From: an uncultured Myxococcales bacterium
GTDB taxonomy: Bacteria; Myxococcota_A; Bradymonadia; UBA7976; UBA1532
Direction of reading: 5' to 3'
NCBI GenBank assembly: GCA_903847385.1
Contig: CAINDO010000133.1
Coordinates: 1 to 34,948, forward strand
DNA length: 34,948 bases
Made by a program: the position numbers and the translations under genes. Positions 1-8,563 of the stretch are shown piece by piece. How positions within the stretch are numbered: the first letter of the stretch is position 1; each line of letters starts with the position of its first letter. The notes under the pieces were generated by a model, which was not told the DNA's origin, ran no database searches, and saw nothing but the letters and a program-made list of their open reading frames with translations.

Positions 1-1685
1 GCACCGACTGCCACGGCGGCGTGACCGGCCTCGAGCCCGCCCACGCGGCCGTGCCCTGCCAGGGCTGCCACCTCGGCGAGCCCGTCGGCCGGACGCCGGA
101 GGCCGCCCACCGCGGCTGGGTCCGCATCCCCGGCAACGCCGTGGACATGGCGGCCACCTGTGGCGCGCCCGGCTGCCACCCCGAGATGCCGCCCCGCCTG
201 AGCGCCTCGATCATGAACACGATGGCCGGCGTGATCGCCGTCGACCGCGAGGTGTTCGGTGAACCGAACACAGGTCCCGTCGGCGAGACATCTCCCGCGG
301 ACACGCACCTGCGCGGCCTGTGTCTGTCGTGCCACCTGAGCGCGCCGAAGTCGCTAACCGGCCCCATCGACGAGACCTCGCGGGGTGGCGCCTGCAACGC
401 CTGTCATCTGGTTTACGACGCCGCGGCGCGGGCGTCCCTCGGGCGCCCGAGCACGGGGCCCTTCGTCCACCCGCAGCTGCGCGCCACGCCCACGGACGAA
501 CACTGCTTCGGCTGTCACGCCCGCAGCGGCCGCATCTCGCTCCACGCCGCCGGCCTGCGCGAGGCGCGCCCGGGTGAACCCGTCGCCCGCACGCTCGCCG
601 ACGGCCGCGCGCTGACCAGGGCCCCCGGCGATCTCCACACCGCGGCGGGACTCCTGTGTGTGGACTGCCACCCATCCTGGGAGGTCATGGGCGACGCCCG
701 ACCCGTCGCCCGGCGCGAGGACCAGCAGCGCGTGCAGTGCGAGGACTGCCACCGCGACGCCCGGGCGCTCGCCGGCGCCGGCGTGCCCCTCGACCGCCTT
801 GACCCGGAGACGCGCCGCCTGTCCACCCGCGCGGGGCTCGCCACGCCCGACGCGCAGTTCGTTCGGTATGACGAACAGGGGTTCGCTTTTCCGAACGTCC
901 GCCTGGAGGGCGGCCGGGTGCAGGTCCATCGGAAGGCCGACGGCCGCGTCACCGAGGCCCGCCCGCCCGCGGCCGCCTGCGACCGGAGCGGCGCCCACGC
1001 CCGGGTCGCCTGCGCCGCCTGCCACGACGCCTGGGCGCCCCACTGCATCGGCTGCCACACCGCCTGGAACCCGGCGGGCACGCACATCGACCTGATGGAC
1101 GAACGCGAGAAACCCGGCGAGTGGGTGGAGACGCCCGGCGAGGTCCTCTACGACCGGCCCGTGCTCGGCGTGCGCACCGCCCCGGACGGCGCGGTGACCC
1201 GCTTCGAAGGCTTCGTGCCGGGCATGATCATGACCCTGGCGCCCACGCCGGGCGCGTCCGTGCGCTTCCAGCGCCGCTTCGCGAGCATCACCGCCCACAC
1301 CACGCAGCGCGCCGCCCGCACCTGCAACGAGTGCCACGCCGATCCGCTGGCGCTCGGCTACGGCCGCGGCCGCCTCACCCTCGCCCGCGGCGTGCAGCGC
1401 GGGGTCGACCGCCCCGCGTGGCACTTCGCGCCCCGATTCCCCCCGCGGCCCGAGGACACGCTCCCCGCGGACGCCTGGGTCGGCTTCGGGCGGCCCGGCG
1501 TGGGCACCTCCACTCGACCGGACGCACGTTCGCTGAACGAGACGGAGCAGCGACGCCTGCTGCGCGTGGGCGCCTGCCTGACCTGCCACGCCCCGGAGAC
1601 GCCGGTCATGCGCGCGGCGCTCTCCGACTTCGCCGCGACGGACGCGCGCCGGACGAAACGCTGCCGGGTGCCCGCAGGTCCGTGA
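1..1685 (+). CDS. Multihaem c-type cytochrome, 5' end outside window
   Basis: The open frame runs in from the left edge; the first full codons read T-D-C-H, so a CxxCH haem site is probably cut by the window boundary. A further ten CxxCH sites follow (CQGCH, CLSCH, CNACH, CFGCH, CVDCH, CEDCH, CAACH, CIGCH, CNECH, CLTCH) plus one CX4CH (CGAPGCH) near residue 47 counted from base 21, giving about 12 haems in the visible part. No membrane segment or other domain is seen, so a periplasmic or surface electron carrier is likely. The stretch LHTAAGLLCVDCHPSWEVMGD resembles serial-haem cytochromes of deltaproteobacteria. It ends three bases before the stop of the convergent lipoprotein gene, with no visible terminator between. 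Its electron partner and true start cannot be seen. The sulfur operon further right is on the other strand and not obviously linked. Confidence 0.93.
   Translation, partial: TDCHGGVTGLEPAHAAVPCQGCHLGEPVGRTPEAAHRGWVRIPGNAVDMAATCGAPGCHPEMPPRLSASIMNTMAGVIAVDREVFGEPNTGPVGETSPADTHLRGLCLSCHLSAPKSLTGPIDETSRGGACNACHLVYDAAARASLGRPSTGPFVHPQLRATPTDEHCFGCHARSGRISLHAAGLREARPGEPVARTLADGRALTRAPGDLHTAAGLLCVDCHPSWEVMGDARPVARREDQQRVQCEDCHRDARALAGAGVPLDRLDPETRRLSTRAGLATPDAQFVRYDEQGFAFPNVRLEGGRVQVHRKADGRVTEARPPAAACDRSGAHARVACAACHDAWAPHCIGCHTAWNPAGTHIDLMDEREKPGEWVETPGEVLYDRPVLGVRTAPDGAVTRFEGFVPGMIMTLAPTPGASVRFQRRFASITAHTTQRAARTCNECHADPLALGYGRGRLTLARGVQRGVDRPAWHFAPRFPPRPEDTLPADAWVGFGRPGVGTSTRPDARSLNETEQRRLLRVGACLTCHAPETPVMRAALSDFAATDARRTKRCRVPAGP
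253..270. repeat. Perfect 8-2-8 inverted repeat inside the cytochrome gene
   Basis: TGTTCGGT, spacer GA, ACCGAACA. The arms are exact reverse complements and are AT-richer than the surrounding coding DNA. It lies inside the reading frame, so it could be chance, a hairpin in the mRNA, or a protein-binding site; nothing decides between these. Confidence 0.6.
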
Positions 1686-1688
1686 CCC

Positions 1689-3659
1689 TCAGGGCGCCGT
1701 GCGCTCGAAGACCACCACGGCGCCCCGCAGCGCCACGTCCAGGTCGCGCACCGCCCGATGCGCGGTGGCGTCCGTGGCCGGGAAGCGTCCGGCGCGCACC
1801 TCCATCCGCCGCATGAGATGCGCGCGGCCCTCGGCGTCCTTCATGGCCTCGAAGCTCAGCGCGACCATCGGCACCTCGGCCTTGGCGGCCGCGGGCAGCG
1901 AGCGCAGCGTGTAGCCGGGCGGCGGCGTGATCGTCACGTCGTCCGTCTCGACGATGGGCCCGACCACCGCGAAGTCCGTCCGCCGCGCGTCCTCGGTCCA
2001 CCCCGTGGAGCGGCCGACCTCGAGCATCGTCAGCGGCACGACCAGCAAGCCGTCCACCGACCCCGCCAGCCCCTTCAGCGTGTACTGGAGCGACTCCGTG
2101 AGGCGGCGATGCGCCGGCTCGTAGACGCCGCGCTCATGTTTCTTCAGCACGGCGCGGGGGTCGTGGCGGTGGGCCCGCGCGCGGGTCTGCTCGGCGAACC
2201 GGGCGTCGGACACGTCGCGGACCTCCAGCCAGCGCCAGTACGCCAGGTTCGCCTCGCGCTGCTCCGCCAGGTCGACCACGGCGTCGCCCTCGGGGCTGAC
2301 CTTCACGCCGATGGACCGCACGATGCGACCGGGATCGGCCTTCGGGCCGATGACGGGCAGCCACTCGGCCGAGACCTCGGGTTTCGTCAGCACCTGCGGG
2401 GTGGCCGCGAAGACCAGAGCGTCCGTGCCGACCACCGGGGGCGAGAGCTCTCCGGGCGCGCAGTTCTCGCAGCGGGGGTCGAGCCAAAGGGGTCCGGGGC
2501 GGCCGTGGGCGGCGTCCGGCGGCAGGTACACCACCATGGTGTCGAAGGGGTGGTGGCTGGGGAACTCGCGATCGAGCCGGAACGCGAACCGGCTCGGCAG
2601 CAGCGCGTGTCGCGCCGGGATGCCCGCCTGCCGCAGCCAGCTCACGAGCAGCACCGCCCGCTCCGTCGGCGTGACGCGCCCGGCGCCGTAGGCCTCGGAC
2701 AGCCGCCGCGGGTCGAAGGGCACGTCCGGCCAGCGCAGGTCGCCCTGGCGCTGGGCCTCCTTGTACAGCGTCGCGAGCACGCAGGCCCGGTCGGCGCCGC
2801 AGTGGCGCACGCTCGGCGGGCTCGGGCCGCCCTCGGCGACCGGGTGATCGTCGGCGTCCAGGCGCACGGCCAGCCGACGCACCACGTCCGGCCAGGCCTT
2901 CAGGAACGGCCAGTAGCTGTTGCCATCCTTGTACGAGAGCGTGCGGTACACCCACCAGGGCTCGCGCTCGGTCCAGTCGACCGTCCAGGCCTCCGCCGCC
3001 CGGGCCGGCACGTCCTGGAGCGTCCACCGGTAGGTCACCAGGCCGCGCTGCTCCGTGCGCTCGATGGGCTGCTGCGTGTTGTAGCCGTGGATGGCCGTGC
3101 GCAGCGTGTCGCCGATGCGCAGCGTGACCTCGTAGCGCGAGACGGGCAGGTCGCTGCGCGGCCGGAACACCTCGCTCAGGAAGACACCGTCTTCGGCGTG
3201 TTCGAGACAGACGACCTCGACGACACTGCCCACCTCGACGCCGGGCACGACGAGCGTCCGCATCTCCCCCGTCGTGTCCCCCCGAGCCTGGCGCGTCTCG
3301 TCGATGTAGAGATCGTCGTCGTCGACCTCGCGCACGCGGCCGTCCGGCGTGCGCACCCGGGCGTGGAAGGCGCGCAGCTCGGCGTCGGGCGAGCGGTGGC
3401 AGCGCAGCGTGCCCTCGTCGAGCCCGCGCTCGTCCAGGATGGCCACGACGCTGTGCCAGAGCCACTCGTGATACCAGCCCTTGCCGTTGCCCACGTTGAG
3501 CCCGGTGACCTCTTGCAGCAGCACCACGGCCCCGTGATCGGGGTGGTCGGCGTGGGCCGGCGGCACCATGCGCTCCAGCTCGGCCCAGCGCACCGTGAGC
3601 GACGGCTGGCAGCCCCACAGGGCGAGCCACGAGAGCATGAAGAGCGTCGACCGCCTCAT
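1689..3659 (-). CDS. Lipoprotein with degenerate DUF3857/transglutaminase-like fold
   Basis: This 656-aa protein starts MRRSTLFML and has a lipobox ending LALWGC, so it should be a lipid-anchored envelope protein. The order matches DUF3857 proteins: a beta-rich N-terminal part, then a transglutaminase-like core around residues 300-400. Where its upstream neighbour has YGDCKAKAVLL, this protein has RVTPTERAVLL: the nucleophile position is Pro331. Where the neighbour has FNHMV, it has FDTMV (Thr374). Only the Asp of LWLDP remains. The triad is therefore lost and the protein is probably a non-catalytic paralogue. The ATG overlaps the upstream stop as ATGA (3659-3656), so the two are probably translationally coupled and may act as a pair. 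It could instead be a binding or scaffold domain. Substrate unknown. Confidence 0.88.
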   Translation of the reverse strand: MRRSTLFMLSWLALWGCQPSLTVRWAELERMVPPAHADHPDHGAVVLLQEVTGLNVGNGKGWYHEWLWHSVVAILDERGLDEGTLRCHRSPDAELRAFHARVRTPDGRVREVDDDDLYIDETRQARGDTTGEMRTLVVPGVEVGSVVEVVCLEHAEDGVFLSEVFRPRSDLPVSRYEVTLRIGDTLRTAIHGYNTQQPIERTEQRGLVTYRWTLQDVPARAAEAWTVDWTEREPWWVYRTLSYKDGNSYWPFLKAWPDVVRRLAVRLDADDHPVAEGGPSPPSVRHCGADRACVLATLYKEAQRQGDLRWPDVPFDPRRLSEAYGAGRVTPTERAVLLVSWLRQAGIPARHALLPSRFAFRLDREFPSHHPFDTMVVYLPPDAAHGRPGPLWLDPRCENCAPGELSPPVVGTDALVFAATPQVLTKPEVSAEWLPVIGPKADPGRIVRSIGVKVSPEGDAVVDLAEQREANLAYWRWLEVRDVSDARFAEQTRARAHRHDPRAVLKKHERGVYEPAHRRLTESLQYTLKGLAGSVDGLLVVPLTMLEVGRSTGWTEDARRTDFAVVGPIVETDDVTITPPPGYTLRSLPAAAKAEVPMVALSFEAMKDAEGRAHLMRRMEVRAGRFPATDATAHRAVRDLDVALRGAVVVFERTAP

Positions 3660-5596
3660 GGCGCACCTCCCGAGCGGCGAAACACGATGGGCACGCCCTC
3701 GGCGGCGCGGGCGGCCCGGGCGAGCTTCCGGTACTTGCCGTAGGCCCGGGCGCGCAGCGTGGTCGCGTCCCGCCGACACAGGCGCTGCACCGTCAGCGTC
3801 TCGCCCTCGGCCCGCAGGGACAACGTGTATTGCCCGGCCAGCGTCGTCACGGTCGTCGGCTCCGCGGGCACCCGCGCCTGCCAGCCGGCCGGCAGCGTCA
3901 AACGCAGCTCGACCTCGTCCTTCCGCGCGGCGCCGAAGGCGGCGTCCGTTCGCCGCTTGCCCCCCGAAGGCGCGGAAAAACACGGCCCGAGCAGGTCCGA
4001 CACCCGGAGCGCCGCGAAGTCGCCGTCGAAGACCAGCCGATCCCGCCGGTGACCGCCACCGGTCAGATCCACCGGGAGCCGCTCCTCGGGGGGCTCGAGG
4101 AGTCGGGCCTCCAGCGCGTCGAGCACGAGGCCGTCGAAGGGCACCCAGCCCGCGGCCCACTTGCGCCGCGCCTCGGGCGTCTGGGGCGCCAGCGACGCCC
4201 GCAGCTCGTCGGCGACCGCGCCCCGCGCGCGAAACTCGAACGTGGCGGTGGACGTCCCGGCGGCGGCGGCGGCCAGCGTCACCTGGAGCCGCGTCCCGTT
4301 CTCGTCCGCCGTCGACGCGGGCTGGTGCACCACCTCGGCGCCCGCGGCCACGACGGGCAGCACGTCCTTGTCCTGGTCGCTCGCCGGCACGTCCCCGAAG
4401 GGCACGTGGGGCACGGTGGGGTCCACCAGGAGAGGCCCGGCGGGCAGGTCGACCAGCAGCACCATGTGGTTGAAGTTGGCCGCGCCCAGGAAGGGGTCGT
4501 AGGTCGCCGGGGCGTTCGACGAGCGGATCAGCGCGAGCCGACTCGGCACGTTCGCGGCGGCGAGCATGGCCGAGAGCAGCACCGCCTTGGCCTTGCAGTC
4601 GCCGTACAGGCGGTCGAGCGTGAATTCCGCCGGCTGCGCCTGCCAGCCGCCGATGCCGAGCTCGATGGCCACGTAGCGGACCTTGCGGCTCACCCAGGTG
4701 GCGAGCCGCCGCGCGCGCTCCACCGGGTCCGTCGGGGGCGAGGGGCCGAGGATCTCCGCGACCCGGGCGGCGATGACGGGGGTCGGCACGGCCCGCGGCA
4801 GGTTCAGGGACGCGCTCCAGCGGGAGACGTCGACCGCGGCGCGCAGGGGGGCGCCCCCGGGCCAGGCGCGCAGCCGGTACTTCACCCGGAGGCGATCGCT
4901 GGCGGACGGGTCCGTGTGGGCCTCGGCCTTGTAGGGCGGCACCGACCGCCGCTGCCACACGTAGACCTTGCCCGCGGGGCCGTCCGTCGCCTCGGGGGCG
5001 AAGTCCGCGGGCTCGGCGAGCCACTCCAGGGTGAAGCCCGGCGGCGTCCGGATCTCGAGCCGCGCTTGCTCCACGGGCACGGTCGAGTCGAAGCGGAACC
5101 AGTTCGGCCCGCGGCCGTCGTCGCGGTAGGTGTGCAGCGTCTCGGTCTCGAGCACCGAGCCCGGTCGGATGCCCGGGATCTCCAGGCGGCGGACGCGCGT
5201 GTCCACCACGGTGTCGGTCGACCACGCCGGCAGGTCGTGGGCGTCGTCGTCGTCCAGCGTCTTGTCCGGCACGCCGGGGCTCGACAGCCGCGCGCGCATC
5301 TCCAGGGCGGCGAGTGTCGTCGCGTCGTAGGTCGTCCGCTCGGTCCAGTGGTGGATCTTCGGGGCCACGAAGTGCCGGACCATGCGGCTCCGACTCGTGA
5401 CGAGCGCCTGGGCGTCCGGCCCGGGCCCGAACGTGACCACGAACTCGTCGGCCACGACACGCCATCCATCCGCCGGCGCCACGCGCACACCTTCGGCGCG
5501 CACGGCCTCCGCGTCCAGCGCGGGCCACGCGCCGCCGCACCCGGCGAGCCCGAGCGCGCAGATCAACGGCCACAACCGCCCATCCCCCATCGACAT
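3656..5596 (-). CDS. DUF3857/transglutaminase-like lipoprotein, catalytic triad intact
   Basis: This 646-aa protein has a signal peptide with lipobox LGLAGC (Cys20), so a lipoprotein is expected. The N-terminal part (about 50-290) fits DUF3857, including VSVLE/GSVLETETLH-type strands. A transglutaminase-like cysteine-protease core follows: Cys334 in YGDCKAKAVLL, His377 in FNHMVLLVD and Asp392 in LLVDPT, spaced as in the superfamily. Proteins of this type have been linked to cell-envelope or peptide processing but their substrates are mostly unknown. A purine-rich GGAGAGG lies just upstream of the ATG at 5596; a second ATG at 5590 is possible. An 83-bp gap separates it from the sulfur operon upstream, so it may have its own promoter or be read through. 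It shares a 4-bp stop/start overlap with the degenerate paralogue. Confidence 0.9.
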   Translation of the reverse strand: MSMGDGRLWPLICALGLAGCGGAWPALDAEAVRAEGVRVAPADGWRVVADEFVVTFGPGPDAQALVTSRSRMVRHFVAPKIHHWTERTTYDATTLAALEMRARLSSPGVPDKTLDDDDAHDLPAWSTDTVVDTRVRRLEIPGIRPGSVLETETLHTYRDDGRGPNWFRFDSTVPVEQARLEIRTPPGFTLEWLAEPADFAPEATDGPAGKVYVWQRRSVPPYKAEAHTDPSASDRLRVKYRLRAWPGGAPLRAAVDVSRWSASLNLPRAVPTPVIAARVAEILGPSPPTDPVERARRLATWVSRKVRYVAIELGIGGWQAQPAEFTLDRLYGDCKAKAVLLSAMLAAANVPSRLALIRSSNAPATYDPFLGAANFNHMVLLVDLPAGPLLVDPTVPHVPFGDVPASDQDKDVLPVVAAGAEVVHQPASTADENGTRLQVTLAAAAAGTSTATFEFRARGAVADELRASLAPQTPEARRKWAAGWVPFDGLVLDALEARLLEPPEERLPVDLTGGGHRRDRLVFDGDFAALRVSDLLGPCFSAPSGGKRRTDAAFGAARKDEVELRLTLPAGWQARVPAEPTTVTTLAGQYTLSLRAEGETLTVQRLCRRDATTLRARAYGKYRKLARAARAAEGVPIVFRRSGGAP

Positions 5597-5679
5597 CCGG
5601 AGTCCCTCTCCCCTTCGGTCCAGGCTCCGGTCATGCCAGATTCATCGTGCGGGGCGCAAGTTCCTGCGGCGCCGAACGC

Positions 5680-6942
5680 TCAGCAGCCCTCTTTCTTCTT
5701 GGCCTTCTTGGGGGCGGCGGCCGGGGCGTTGGTGGCCCCCGGCGCCAGGGTCGACACGGCGGCCGGCGTGGGCACCGCCGGCGCGGCGGCGTCCACGAAC
5801 CCCCGGGGCTGGCCGCCGAAGTGCCGGGCGAGCGCCGCACGAGCGCGGGCCTGCTCGAGCGCCTCGCCCACCGGCGTCGCGGGGAGCTGCGGCGACAGCA
5901 CGTCCGACTTCCAGGCGGCGAGGCCGCCGCCGAGCGTGTAGACCGCCGGGTAGCCGCGGGACTTCAAGAGCACCCACGCCTGCGCGGCCTGCGCCTCGTC
6001 CGCGGCGTACAGCAGCACCGGCTCGCTCGCCGTGAAGGTCGCCGCCGGCAGGTCGGTCATCGGGATGTTCTCGGCGCCGGGCAGGTGGAACGCGGCGTAC
6101 TCCTCGGGCAACTGCAGGTCCACGATGCGTGGCACCTGGGTGCCCTCGACGAGCCGCTCGGCCAGCGCACGCGGGGCGATGTGATCGGCCTCGCGGGAGA
6201 CGATGCGGGTCAGCTCCGCAGCCGACGTTCGCAGCTCCGCGCCGCGGTAGGGCGTGCCGGCCGCGGCGGCGCCCACGCCGAGCAGCACGGCGCCGCCGAC
6301 GAACAGACGCGGGCGGGAGTAACCCCGGTGCCACAGCAGGGACTGTTCTTCCCGCGTCCGGCCGCCGGACTTGACCTCGCCCCACTCGGCCGCCAGGAAG
6401 GCGCCGAAGGCCATGAGCACGACCCCGGCCACGAGCAGGCCGTAGGGGATGTTCCAACTGCTCGACAGCGTGGTCTGTCCCAGGTCGCCCGAGGCCATGA
6501 AGTCGCCGAGGCCGGGCATGAAGAAGCCCACGGCCAGCATGCCGGCGAACATGCCGACCATGTAGATCCAGGCGTCGATGCGGCCCGTCGCCGCGGCGAC
6601 GACGGACGTGCCCGGGCAGTAGCCGCCGATCACGAAACCGGCGCCGAGCATGAGACCGCCGGCGATCTGCGGGCCGAGGTGCGTGGGCACCAGATAGACC
6701 TGCGAGAGATCCATGAAACCCACGCGCGAGAGCCAGAACACACCCAACATGGCCGTGACGATGGCGCTGAACATGACCTTCAGCACCGCCATGTCCTTGA
6801 AGTAGAACTGCCGGGCCAGCTTGTTGCCGCTGCCGAAGCCGGCGCGCTCCAGGAAGAAGCCGAAGCCGACGCCGATCAGGAAGCCGATCAACAGACCGAC
6901 GTGATCACCGAACAGACCGAATTTGTAGAGAGGCGCGTTCAT
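5680..6942 (-). CDS. YeeE/YedE sulfur transporter half fused to Cys-less rhodanese domain
   Basis: This 420-aa protein has three parts. Residues 1-190 are membrane segments with the YeeE/YedE signature GGYCPGTSVVA (Cys109), the kind of cysteine that in thiosulfate transporters relays the substrate. A further hydrophobic helix (about 212-228) precedes a rhodanese-like domain (about 250-347: RIVDLQLPEEY, HLPGAENIP, LGGGLAAW). The rhodanese active-site loop, normally with a catalytic Cys, reads LLYAADEAQ, so Ala313 replaces the nucleophile. The chain ends in an Ala/Pro-rich tail and KKAKKKEGC with cysteine as the very last residue (Cys420). The ATG at 6942 lies two bases after the preceding stop; an in-frame GTG at 6948 would give a GTGA overlap. 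It probably pairs with the upstream half transporter to import thiosulfate or a related sulfur species (inference). Confidence 0.9.
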   Translation of the reverse strand: MNAPLYKFGLFGDHVGLLIGFLIGVGFGFFLERAGFGSGNKLARQFYFKDMAVLKVMFSAIVTAMLGVFWLSRVGFMDLSQVYLVPTHLGPQIAGGLMLGAGFVIGGYCPGTSVVAAATGRIDAWIYMVGMFAGMLAVGFFMPGLGDFMASGDLGQTTLSSSWNIPYGLLVAGVVLMAFGAFLAAEWGEVKSGGRTREEQSLLWHRGYSRPRLFVGGAVLLGVGAAAAGTPYRGAELRTSAAELTRIVSREADHIAPRALAERLVEGTQVPRIVDLQLPEEYAAFHLPGAENIPMTDLPAATFTASEPVLLYAADEAQAAQAWVLLKSRGYPAVYTLGGGLAAWKSDVLSPQLPATPVGEALEQARARAALARHFGGQPRGFVDAAAPAVPTPAAVSTLAPGATNAPAAAPKKAKKKEGC

Positions 6943-6944
6943 GG

Positions 6945-7463
6945 TCACACCCACTGCTTGCGAAGGAACCAGGCGACGCCGTAGGCGGCGGCGAACATGG
7001 ACATCATGAACGCCCAACTGCCGGCGTTGAGGAGCGACCCGCCCGTGAGGGCCTGCCCGCTCGTGCACCCGGAGGCGAGTTTGGCGCCGATGGCCATGAT
7101 CGTGCCGCCGATGAAGGCGAGCGCGAGGCGTTTGGCGATGGTGAAGCGCGGACCGTGCTCGACGGTCAGGTGCGCGCGGTTGGCCAGCAGCCCCGAGAGC
7201 AGGCCGCCGAGGAACACACCCATGACCTCCCACACCAGCCACTCGGACCAGGGGTGGGCGTCGACGAACTCACCGAAGTACGCGTGCCCGGCGGCGAAGT
7301 CGGGGGCGGCGGTGGCCACCGTCACGCCGGCCGCGGTGGCGAAGGCGCTCGAGCCGCCCAGGCCGCGGCCCATGGTGACGAAGGCGGCGAGCAGCATCAG
7401 GCCGATGCCGAGGCCCGCCAGATAGGGGTTCATGTAGGGTTGAGGTTCGGGTCGGGTCGACAT
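6945..7463 (-). CDS. YeeE/YedE-family membrane protein, first half transporter
   Basis: This 172-aa integral membrane protein has several hydrophobic helices and the motif KLASGCTSGQALTGG with Cys133, the hallmark of YeeE/YedE (DUF395) sulfur transporters. Full-length relatives have two such cysteine modules; here they are on two adjacent genes, so the products probably form one transporter. A long periplasmic or cytoplasmic loop (about 45-75) holds FAAGHAYFGEFVDAHPWSEW. It sits 31 bp after the NrfD-like gene and just before the second half, inside the reductase operon, which suggests supply of sulfur substrate to the enzyme or recovery of its product. Family is clear; the exact substrate is not. 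Confidence 0.9.
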   Translation of the reverse strand: MSTRPEPQPYMNPYLAGLGIGLMLLAAFVTMGRGLGGSSAFATAAGVTVATAAPDFAAGHAYFGEFVDAHPWSEWLVWEVMGVFLGGLLSGLLANRAHLTVEHGPRFTIAKRLALAFIGGTIMAIGAKLASGCTSGQALTGGSLLNAGSWAFMMSMFAAAYGVAWFLRKQWV

Positions 7464-7494
7464 GACACTCTCCTGTGAGACCAGATTCAGAGAC

Positions 7495-8526
7495 TCAGAA
7501 ATGGCTCGCCTGCCCGGCGGAGACGAGGATCCAGCGCAGCGCGAAGCCGCCCACCAGCACCAGCACGGCCGGCGCGAGGGTGTGTCGGATGCGCCCGGAG
7601 AGCTCGGCGGCCTGCAGGATGAGCGGCGTGACGAGCCCCGTGACCACCACCAGCGCCCAGAACGCCGGCGCGTAGGCCCCGGACAGCACCAGCTGCGCGG
7701 CCTCTTTGTGGACCGCCGTCGCGGTGCCCAGGCCGATGAGCCACAGGCCGAGCAGCAGCAGCTCCAGCGTGACGAACGAGGTGTCGGCGCGCAGCATCAC
7801 ATCGCCGCCGGCCTGCGGGTTCAGCATGCGGAAGAAGCCCGCCAGGAGGGCGTCGGCGAAGCGGCCCTGCGGACCGGCGGCGCCGGTGCGCTCCGAGACC
7901 ACGGACAGGATGTGCATGAGCGCCGCCGCCGTGGAGAGCCCCGAGGTCAGGAACAGGGGCCCCAGGATGGCGCTGTTCCACAGGGGCCGCGCACCCAGGC
8001 TGCCCAGCAGGATGCCCGTGTACAGGCCCAGCGCCAGGCCGCCGACCATGTTGGCCACGCCCACCGCCAGGACCAGCCGCGGCCGGGCCTGCAGCGCCTC
8101 GGACCACGGCTTCACCCGTGCCAGCAGGGCGTGGCCGAAGGGCACGCGCTCCGGCGGATGCAGCACCGCCGCCGCCAGCAGCGCGGGATAGACCAGCACC
8201 AGGATCCACGCGCCCCAGGACATCGGCGAGCCGACCTGGAAGGTCAGATACATGCGCCACGCGTGGAGCTTGTGTCCCAGGTCCAGGAACAGCGCGAACA
8301 TGCCCAGCGAGAGCAGGGCGATGCCGAGCATGGGCGCGAAGGGCCACGCCCGCTGCGTGGCGGCCTCGGGCGCGAAGGCCTGCCGCATCACGCGGTAGCC
8401 CCCCAGCACCAGCAGCCCGGCCACCAGGCCGCCCAGGAAGAGATACACCGGGATCTCCCAGCCCCACACGTGCAGGATCGGGTCGATGCCCGGGTTGTTT
8501 CGGTTGGTCCAGAGTTCTTCGTTCAT
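7495..8526 (-). CDS. psrC: NrfD/PsrC-family membrane quinone-interacting subunit
   Basis: This 343-aa polytopic membrane protein begins MNEELWTNRNNPGIDP and has about eight hydrophobic helices, e.g. IPVYLFLGGLVAGLLVLGGY near the start and WILVLVYPALLAAAV. Sequence and position fit NrfD/PsrC, the subunit that exchanges electrons with the quinone pool in polysulfide, thiosulfate and related reductases. It carries no haem motif, as expected for this family. It lies 37 bp after the ferredoxin gene and completes an A-B-C complex with it and the molybdoenzyme. Symbol given by analogy; the substrate of the complex is not proven, and tetrathionate or sulfite-type chemistry cannot be excluded. Confidence 0.9.
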   Translation of the reverse strand: MNEELWTNRNNPGIDPILHVWGWEIPVYLFLGGLVAGLLVLGGYRVMRQAFAPEAATQRAWPFAPMLGIALLSLGMFALFLDLGHKLHAWRMYLTFQVGSPMSWGAWILVLVYPALLAAAVLHPPERVPFGHALLARVKPWSEALQARPRLVLAVGVANMVGGLALGLYTGILLGSLGARPLWNSAILGPLFLTSGLSTAAALMHILSVVSERTGAAGPQGRFADALLAGFFRMLNPQAGGDVMLRADTSFVTLELLLLGLWLIGLGTATAVHKEAAQLVLSGAYAPAFWALVVVTGLVTPLILQAAELSGRIRHTLAPAVLVLVGGFALRWILVSAGQASHF

Positions 8527-8563
8527 GTCGGGCCTCTGTTGGTTCTCTCGGGCCGTCGGGCCC

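Noticed and set aside
1683..1692. Bidirectional terminator between the convergent cytochrome and lipoprotein genes
   Set aside because: Only three bases separate the stops and no hairpin with a T-run is visible.
1758..3743. Long open frame of 661 codons on the + strand opposite the transglutaminase-like genes
   Set aside because: Its translation is rich in Arg/Gly/His with no domain; the minus strand has lipoboxes, conserved motifs and coupled starts. It is a GC-driven shadow, as are similar long antisense frames over 5647-6984, 8931-11426, 13405-15489, 27581-30544 and 30346-33411.
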